11,157 bases of DNA, taken from contig CALJUJ010000561.1 of assembly GCA_937975525.1 (NCBI GenBank), forward strand, positions 1 through 11,157. Reading direction: 5' to 3'. Shown piece after piece: positions 6,890 through 11,157 of the stretch; position 1 is the first letter of the stretch; every line of letters starts with the position of its first letter. Origin of the DNA: an uncultured bacterium. Its GTDB lineage: Bacteria > Desulfobacterota > Binatia > HRBIN30. The position numbers were made by a program, and so were the translations under genes. The notes under the pieces were generated by a model. That model worked only from the letters and a program-made list of their open reading frames with translations, did not search any database and was not told the DNA's origin.

Positions 6890-8248
6890 CTAGGCGACGC
6901 GTTGATCGGCAGCCTCGCGTAGGGTGCGCTCCAGTGCCTGGATCGTAACATCGAGCCGCGCATCCTTGCCGCGACGCCGTTCGACCGTGCGCACGGCGTA
7001 GACGACCGTCGAATGATCACGACCGTTGAAATCGGCTGCAATCGCCGAGTACGGCGCCTCGCAGACGGTCCGACAGAGAAACATCGCGATCTGCCGCGCT
7101 TCCGACAGGGAGCGCTCGCGCGTATGCGAGCGCAGCTCGTCGACCGGGATGCGGAAATACTTGCTCGTCGCTTCGAGCACCTGGCGAAGGTGGACGCGAC
7201 CGGGGGGACGCGCCACGGGCGCGAGGAGCGAGCGCACGCTGTTCTCGTCGAGGGGCATGTCGCGCAGCTCGGCCCAAGCCAGCACGCGGGTCAGCGCACC
7301 TTCCAGCTCGCGCACGCTCGGCCCGGAGCGCTCGACGATCATGCGCGCCACCGGGTCGGTCAGGCGCGCACCCTGGTCTTCCGCCTTGCGCCAAACGATC
7401 TCGAGGCGCGTTTCCGGCGACGGTGGCCGCACATCGGCGTTGAGCCCGCCCTCGAAGCGGCTACGCAGACGCTGCGCGAGCTGCGGAATCTCCTGCGGCG
7501 GCTTGTCGGAGGTCAACACCACCTGCTTACCGGCCGAGAACAACGCGTCGAACGTGTGAAAGAACTCTTCCTGCGTGCGTTCCTTGCCGGCGAGGAACTC
7601 GACGTCGTCGACGATCAGCAGGTCGAGCTCGCGAAAGCGATCGCGGAACGCGTTCATGCGGTCCTCGCGCAACGCCCCGATCATCTGATTCATGAACTCT
7701 TCGGCGCTGAGGAACGCGATCCGCCGGCGCCCGACGCCAGCGAGGTAGCGGTGGGCGATGGCGCTGATCAGGTGCGTCTTGCCGAGCCCGACGCCGCCCC
7801 AGAGGAACAACGGATTGAACGCGCGCGACGTGGTTTCGGCAACGGCGCGGCAAGCGCGGAATGCGAGCTCGTTGGACGGCCCGACCACGAACTTCTCGAA
7901 AGTGTAGTGCTCGACCAGATGTCCGATCCGCAGCGATCGTGCTGCGCCGGCCGGCCGCTTGCGACCCGCCGGCCGGCGCGCCGGGCCGCTGTCGGGAATC
8001 GGCTTTTCCGCGCGCTCGACGACCACGAGGCGAACCTCGGGGGTGCCGCCGACCACCTCCCCCAATACCGCACGGATGTCATGCAGGAAGTGACGCGCCA
8101 GCCACTCCTTGCCAAACGCCGTGCCGACTTCGAGCCGAAAGCCCTTCTCGTCTCGTCGGCATTCGACCTCGTCGATCCATGCCCTGCAGCTGTCTTCCCC
8201 GATCCGTCCCCGCAACTTCGCCAGCGCCGCCTGCCACTCAGCCACCAT
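6890..8248 (-). CDS. dnaA: chromosomal replication initiator protein DnaA
   Basis: 452 residues, the usual DnaA length. DnaA binds DnaA boxes at oriC as ATP-bound oligomer, melts the duplex and helps load the DnaB helicase. Domain I 1-80 (MVAEWQAALAKLRG ... CRAWID), short basic Pro/Arg-rich linker (domain II, about 82-105), AAA+ domain with Walker A GGVGLGKTH (151-159), Walker B LLIVDDVEFL (210-219), GKERTQEEFFHTFDAL, and QRLRSRFEGGL (259-269) with the arginine finger; domain IV ends with FNGRDHSTVVYAVRTVE (407-423), the DNA-binding signature. The first Gly of the common FGGRDH is Asn here. Start: ATG 8248-8246 with GAGGGGAG 7 bases upstream fits the family's N-terminus; a GTG at 8326 would add 26 atypical residues without a good ribosome site. 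It is flanked by a thiol oxidase and propeller genes rather than dnaN/recF, so it need not lie at the origin. Confidence 0.98.
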   Translation of the reverse strand: MVAEWQAALAKLRGRIGEDSCRAWIDEVECRRDEKGFRLEVGTAFGKEWLARHFLHDIRAVLGEVVGGTPEVRLVVVERAEKPIPDSGPARRPAGRKRPAGAARSLRIGHLVEHYTFEKFVVGPSNELAFRACRAVAETTSRAFNPLFLWGGVGLGKTHLISAIAHRYLAGVGRRRIAFLSAEEFMNQMIGALREDRMNAFRDRFRELDLLIVDDVEFLAGKERTQEEFFHTFDALFSAGKQVVLTSDKPPQEIPQLAQRLRSRFEGGLNADVRPPSPETRLEIVWRKAEDQGARLTDPVARMIVERSGPSVRELEGALTRVLAWAELRDMPLDENSVRSLLAPVARPPGRVHLRQVLEATSKYFRIPVDELRSHTRERSLSEARQIAMFLCRTVCEAPYSAIAADFNGRDHSTVVYAVRTVERRRGKDARLDVTIQALERTLREAADQRVA

Positions 8249-8255
8249 TCGTCCG

Positions 8256-8263
8256 CTCCCCTC
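8256..8263 (-). promoter_or_regulatory. dnaA: ribosome binding site deciding the dnaA start
   Basis: GAGGGGAG on the minus strand, 7 bases before ATG 8248. No comparable site precedes the alternative GTG at 8326. Confidence 0.8.
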
Positions 8264-8306
8264 GAACTCGCGACCGTCCCAAGTTTGTCGGCGGCGCGCG
8301 TCGACC

Positions 8307-8320
8307 GGCGATTTCTCGCC
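8307..8320 (-). other. small GAAA-tetraloop hairpin in the dnaA leader
   Basis: The transcript would read GGCGA-GAAA-UCGCC, a 5-base-pair stem closed by a stable GNRA-type tetraloop, about 58 bases before the dnaA ATG. Its role, if any, is unknown. Confidence 0.4.
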
Positions 8321-8488
8321 CGACACGGACCTACGCTAGGCAACCTCACTCCTCTTACACCCCTCCACCCGAACGGTGAACCCGTCCCCTGCACCCGCGC
8401 CCCCCATGCAATGAGGGATCGACGCGCGCCGAACCGAACAGCTCTAACGCTTCTTCTGGAGCACCCCGGCAAGCCGAGGTGAGGGGCA

Positions 8489-8516
8489 CTTATGCCGGCA
8501 TTCGACCAGCTGTCAG
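8489..8516 (-). promoter_or_regulatory. dnaA: possible dnaA promoter
   Basis: On the minus strand CTGACA (8516-8511; 5 of 6 to TTGACA), a 16-base spacer and CATAAG (8494-8489; 4 of 6 to TATAAT). It would give a dnaA leader of about 235 bases. Judged by eye only. Confidence 0.35.
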
Positions 8517-8544
8517 CGGCGCTACGGGACTCGGTTCAAAAGCG

Positions 8545-8582
8545 TACGATATGCGGGCGCTTGCACCTGAGTTCATATCGTA
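8545..8582. repeat. exact 9-base inverted repeat, possible operator
   Basis: TACGATATG (8545-8553) and its reverse complement CATATCGTA (8574-8582) flank 20 bases. A further CGATAT at 8586-8591 makes a second, shorter inverted pair with ATATCG at 8575-8580. The set lies upstream of the candidate dnaA promoter, so a regulator site or duplex-unwinding element is conceivable. Confidence 0.45.
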
Positions 8583-8633
8583 TCCCGATATTGCGATTTG
8601 CCACGGTGCGCATTCACGAGACGCAATCGCCTG

Positions 8634-8665
8634 AAAACTCGAAAGAAACTCGACGCGATTTCGAG
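8634..8665 (-). terminator. likely intrinsic terminator of the VKOR-DsbA gene
   Basis: Read on the minus strand, CTCGAAA (8665-8659) pairs with TTTCGAG (8644-8638) across a 14-base loop and is followed at once by TTTT (8637-8634). A second, alternative stem CTCGA/TCGAG is followed by TTTCTTT. It begins 37 bases after the stop at 8702. The stem is short and only moderately GC-rich. Confidence 0.5.
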
Positions 8666-8701
8666 AACCGCATCGATTCGAAAGCCTGGCCACGGCGTGA
8701 T

Positions 8702-9916
8702 TCACGGTCGCTCACCGCGTGCATCTTCGCGTGCCAACGTGATCGCGTCGACCAGTACGTCACCTTTTGGCGCTCCCTCGATCCGTCGTCCGTTGAGAAA
8801 GAGGGTCGGCGTCGATTGCACCCCGAGACGCGCGCCTTCCTCGGCGTCGCGACGCACGCGCTCGCGCGCCTCGTCACCCTCCAAGCAACGGTCGAACGCG
8901 TCGATGTCGAGCCCGAGGTCGCGCGCATAGGCGACGAGCTCGGCGCGCGCGAAGCGATCCTGGTTCGAGAACAGCGTGTGCTGATACTGCCAGAACTCGC
9001 CCTGCTCCGCCGCGCATTCCGAAGCCACCGCCGCCAGGCACGCCGCTGCGTGAATCGTCGCCTTGGCCGCCGGATTGCAGTCGGCACTGAGCGGGAAGTG
9101 ACGGAAGACGACGCGCACGGCAGGCTTCTCGTCGCGCATCATCTGCGCGATGGTGGCGTCGAGCCGCGCGCAATGCGGGCAGCTGAAGTCCGAGAACTCC
9201 ACGAGCGTCACCGGCGCGTCGGCGGGACCGCGCGCGTGACCACCGGGCGACACCGTGACCGTGGGCCGCTCGCGGAACCATCGATACACGCCCGGCTTCT
9301 GCTCGCGGATCTCCGCCGCGGACAGGCGTTTGCCGCCACCGGCACCGACGATGCTGGCGAGCGCCGACACGACCAATAAAAGACCTGCTCCGACGCCGAT
9401 CGCTACGACGTTGCGATCTCCGCTGGCGCCTGCAGCCGCCTTCGCATGGCCCGTGCGCGCAACCGAGGCGACGGTACGCAAGCGCCATGCCGAGAAAAAC
9501 AGGCCCAGGCTGACGACGTAGAGAGCGCTGCACATCAGACAAACGGTGTTCAGAACGAAGAACGAGACCACTGCCATGTATACCGAGAACGAGAGGCCGA
9601 GCGCGGTCGCACCGAAGACCCAGCGGGCCGCGGTCTCGCGTTGGCGAGCCTTGGCGAGCCAGACGGCAGCCGCGAGTCCTCCCGTGACGGCAACGTAGAA
9701 CAGCAGCGCCCAGCGCGACACCGTGACGCAGAGGAAGTAGGCGCAGTCGCTGGTGAGAACCTTGTCGCAATTGATCCCGCTGTTGATGTTGCAGAAGCTC
9801 GTATAGGTGACGTCGGCTTGGAGCTCGGCGTGGATGCTCTCGATCACCGCGCTCACCGCGATTCCCGAGATCGCGAATAGCAAGGCGGGCAATGCGTTCA
9901 GGAGTCGTTTCTGCAT
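8702..9916 (-). CDS. VKOR-DsbA fusion, periplasmic disulfide-forming oxidase
   Basis: 404 residues. Residues 1-150 are a VKOR domain in the inner membrane, with several hydrophobic helices, the loop pair C42/C50 (CNINSGINCDKV) and the quinone-side CLMC pair (C126/C129). Another membrane segment follows (about 170-191), then a DsbA-like thioredoxin-fold domain (about 218-400) with CPHC (246-249) and the cis-Pro site STPTLFLNG (P370). VKOR takes electrons from DsbA to quinone, so the fusion carries the complete DsbA/DsbB-type pathway in one chain. The DsbA part has extra cysteines (280, 293, 301, 344), and the VKOR loop has two more (C58, C63) where most relatives have none that I recall. ATG 9916 is preceded by AAAGG with 5 bases spacing. 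It lies 79 bases after truB and may be read from that operon or its own promoter. Likely substrates are exported cysteine proteins, possibly the 12-Cys propeller protein nearby. Confidence 0.95.
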   Translation of the reverse strand: MQKRLLNALPALLFAISGIAVSAVIESIHAELQADVTYTSFCNINSGINCDKVLTSDCAYFLCVTVSRWALLFYVAVTGGLAAAVWLAKARQRETAARWVFGATALGLSFSVYMAVVSFFVLNTVCLMCSALYVVSLGLFFSAWRLRTVASVARTGHAKAAAGASGDRNVVAIGVGAGLLLVVSALASIVGAGGGKRLSAAEIREQKPGVYRWFRERPTVTVSPGGHARGPADAPVTLVEFSDFSCPHCARLDATIAQMMRDEKPAVRVVFRHFPLSADCNPAAKATIHAAACLAAVASECAAEQGEFWQYQHTLFSNQDRFARAELVAYARDLGLDIDAFDRCLEGDEARERVRRDAEEGARLGVQSTPTLFLNGRRIEGAPKGDVLVDAITLAREDARGERP

Positions 9917-9995
9917 GAAAACCTTTGCGGCCGGCGAGGCTCCTTCTTGCCAGCGTCACGCCACCAGGGCAAGCGTGCCCGGCCCGCGCCCGCCA

Positions 9996-10874
9996 TCAAC
10001 TCGGCGCAGCGAATACGCGCGCGTAGTGGCGTTCCCCGGCCGCATCGACCGTGACGATGGCGACCAGGTCGCCTGCCGTGCCGAGCAGCTTCACCGCCCC
10101 ACGCTCGTGCGGAAGCGGCAGCCGTGCCAGAAGCGGCTGGAACCCTTGCCGCGCCCGCGCTTCGTCGTGTCGCGTCAGCGCCAGGTCCGGCAGCTCCGGC
10201 AAGGCGTGCGCGGGCGGGATCAGCGCGTGCTCAGCGCGCGTGTCGATCTCGTCGAGGCCGAGGGCGGCCGCAATCGAGAACGACCCGAATCGCGTGCGCC
10301 GCAATCGGCTCAGGTGCCCGACGGTGCCGAACGAGCGGGCGATGTCCTCCGCGAGAACGCGCACGTACGTTCCCTTCGAGCAGGCGACCTCGAAGCCGAG
10401 GGCGCTGGGCGCCTCGCAGCGCAGCGCCAGCGACGTGATGTCGATGGCGCGCGGCTCCCGCTCCACGGTGATTCCCTTCCGGGCCAGAGTGTACAGCGGA
10501 CGCCCGTCGCGCTTGAGCGCCGAGTACATCGGCGGCACCTGCAACTGGTGGCCCAGGTGCGAGGCAGCGATGCGATCGAGCTCGCCCGGCTCGGGCACGC
10601 CGGGAACCACCGCCGTTTCCACCGTCGCTCCGGTGCGATCGCCGGTGTCCGTACGCGCCCCGAGGGCGATCGTGCCTTCGTAGGCCTTGTCCGCCGTGTT
10701 CAGGAACGGCGCGATCTTCGTAGCCTCGCCGAGGCAGAGGGGCAGCAGCCCACTGGCGAACGGATCGAGCGTGCCGAGATGCCCCGTTTTCGTGCGCAAC
10801 CGGCGTTTGACGCGTCGCACGACCTCGGCCGACGTGATCTCCTCGGGCTTGTCGACCAGTAGAATTCCGTTCAC
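9996..10874 (-). CDS. truB: tRNA pseudouridine(55) synthase TruB
   Basis: 292 residues, normal for the family. TruB converts uridine 55 in the T-arm of most tRNAs to pseudouridine and also helps tRNA fold. Visible motifs: start GILLVDKP, GHLGTLDPFASGLLPL with catalytic Asp37, KAYEG with the conserved Tyr65, QVPPMYSALKRDGRPLY, CSKGTYVRVLAEDIA, and HLSRLRRTRFGSF. The last 70 residues form the small C-terminal PUA-like domain (RGAVKLLGTAGDLVAIV). The start is a GTG at 10874-10872 that overlaps the rbfA stop as GTGA, showing translational coupling; only a weak GGGGCGAG is seen upstream. The rbfA-truB order is the common nusA-infB-rbfA-truB-rpsO arrangement, but rpsO does not follow here. Confidence 0.98.
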   Translation of the reverse strand: MNGILLVDKPEEITSAEVVRRVKRRLRTKTGHLGTLDPFASGLLPLCLGEATKIAPFLNTADKAYEGTIALGARTDTGDRTGATVETAVVPGVPEPGELDRIAASHLGHQLQVPPMYSALKRDGRPLYTLARKGITVEREPRAIDITSLALRCEAPSALGFEVACSKGTYVRVLAEDIARSFGTVGHLSRLRRTRFGSFSIAAALGLDEIDTRAEHALIPPAHALPELPDLALTRHDEARARQGFQPLLARLPLPHERGAVKLLGTAGDLVAIVTVDAAGERHYARVFAAPS

Positions 10875-11157
10875 GAGGACTCGCCCCGATCGTCCGCACC
10901 ACGCAACAAGCGCGCCACGTGCTCGGCGTGCTCGAATCCATCGTCGAAATGAAAGCGAAGCTCCGGGGCGTAGCGCAGGTGAAGCTGGCGGCTGAGCTGC
11001 CCGCGCAGGAATCCGGCCGCACTCTCCAGTCCCCGCTGCGCCTGCTCGCGCGCCTCCGTGTCCCCGAGGCAGCCGTAGTAGACGCGCGCGTTGCGCAGGT
11101 CGGGCGACGCGTCGACGCGTGGCACCGACTCCATCTGCACACGCGGGCGCTGGAGCG
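10871..11157 (-). CDS. rbfA: ribosome-binding factor A RbfA (N-terminus beyond the window)
   Basis: The C-terminal 95 or so residues of RbfA, a small KH-fold protein that binds the 30S subunit and helps 16S rRNA 5'-end maturation, notably in the cold. The visible part follows the family pattern: PRVDASPDLRNARVYYGCLG corresponds to the conserved SxDLxxAxVYxSxLG strand and helix, then GLESAAGFLRGQLSRQLHL and RYAPELRFHFDDGFEHAEHV, matching the usual AxGxLRxxLxxxLxLRxxPxLxFxxDxS block. The frame stays open to the right edge, so the start lies outside; GTG and ATG codons at 11140 and 11134 are internal. The stop overlaps the truB GTG. Gene order and sequence agree, so the call is firm despite truncation. 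Confidence 0.92.
   Translation of the reverse strand, partial: LQRPRVQMESVPRVDASPDLRNARVYYGCLGDTEAREQAQRGLESAAGFLRGQLSRQLHLRYAPELRFHFDDGFEHAEHVARLLRGADDRGESS

Larger units (their letters stand above)
8249..8701. other. 453-base gene-free region between the VKOR-DsbA gene and dnaA
   Basis: I find no convincing gene on either strand. The part from about 8520 to 8680 is roughly half A+T, the least GC-rich stretch of the window. It holds a terminator-like hairpin next to the VKOR-DsbA stop, three CGATAT/ATATCG hexamers with an exact 9-base inverted repeat, a possible promoter, and a GAAA-loop hairpin. No TTATNCACA-type DnaA box was found by eye. Confidence 0.7.

Noticed and set aside
8490..8705. 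A 71-codon minus-strand frame starting at an ATGA overlap with the VKOR-DsbA stop.
   Set aside because: Its protein resembles nothing I know, the likely terminator lies inside it, and the base composition is that of the non-coding gap.
8492..9379. A plus-strand frame of about 295 codons.
   Set aside because: Most of it is the antisense shadow of the VKOR-DsbA gene and it has no recognisable domain.
9967..9980. Hairpin GGGCA/TGCCC just after truB as a terminator.
   Set aside because: Five base pairs and no T-run; it may be chance in GC-rich DNA.

Overview
This is an 11.2 kb, GC-rich window in which every gene I can support lies on the minus strand, so the text below reads from high to low coordinates. 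No tRNA, rRNA, CRISPR array, transposase or phage gene is visible. The combination of high GC, a VKOR-DsbA fusion, secreted FG-GAP/VCBS beta-propeller proteins with long Pro-Thr linkers, and tripartite MYXO-CTERM-like C-termini suggests a didermic bacterium of the former Deltaproteobacteria or relatives (Myxococcota, Binatota or Desulfobacterota-like). That placement is an inference and is not certain.

Right end (11157-9996): the C-terminal part of rbfA (30S ribosome maturation) overlaps truB (tRNA pseudouridine-55 synthase) by a GTGA junction, a classical translation/RNA operon pair. The usual next gene, rpsO, is absent. Instead, 79 bases on, there is a 404-aa fusion of a VKOR-type quinone-linked thiol oxidase with a DsbA-type thioredoxin-fold oxidase (9916-8702), a one-protein system for making disulfides in the periplasm.

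Centre right (8701-6890): a gene-free stretch of about 450 bases, clearly richer in A+T than the rest, holds a likely terminator for the thiol oxidase, a cluster of CGATAT inverted repeats, a possible sigma-70-like promoter and a hairpin. It leads into dnaA (replication initiator), which starts at an ATG with a strong Shine-Dalgarno. No canonical DnaA box is seen around it.

Left half (6820-1): four tightly packed genes. The first two encode exported proteins. One has two seven-bladed beta-propellers in tandem, the other has one seven-bladed propeller and a 12-cysteine module; both have Pro-Thr linkers and end in the same kind of Cys-hydrophobic-Arg sorting tail. They overlap by ATGA. Nine bases later comes an HMG-CoA-synthase-like protein fused to a DUF35 zinc-ribbon/OB domain, overlapping (ATGA) an SCP2-type thiolase that runs off the left edge. 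The last two probably form a thiolase/HMGCS-like/DUF35 complex, but the HMGCS-like part lacks all three catalytic residues.

Most noteworthy are the paired, translationally coupled surface propeller proteins with a shared C-terminal signal, their apparent co-transcription with an acyl-CoA condensing/cleaving pair, and the degenerate HMGCS domain. The disulfide-forming enzyme is a plausible helper for the cysteine-rich surface protein, but nothing in the sequence proves that link.
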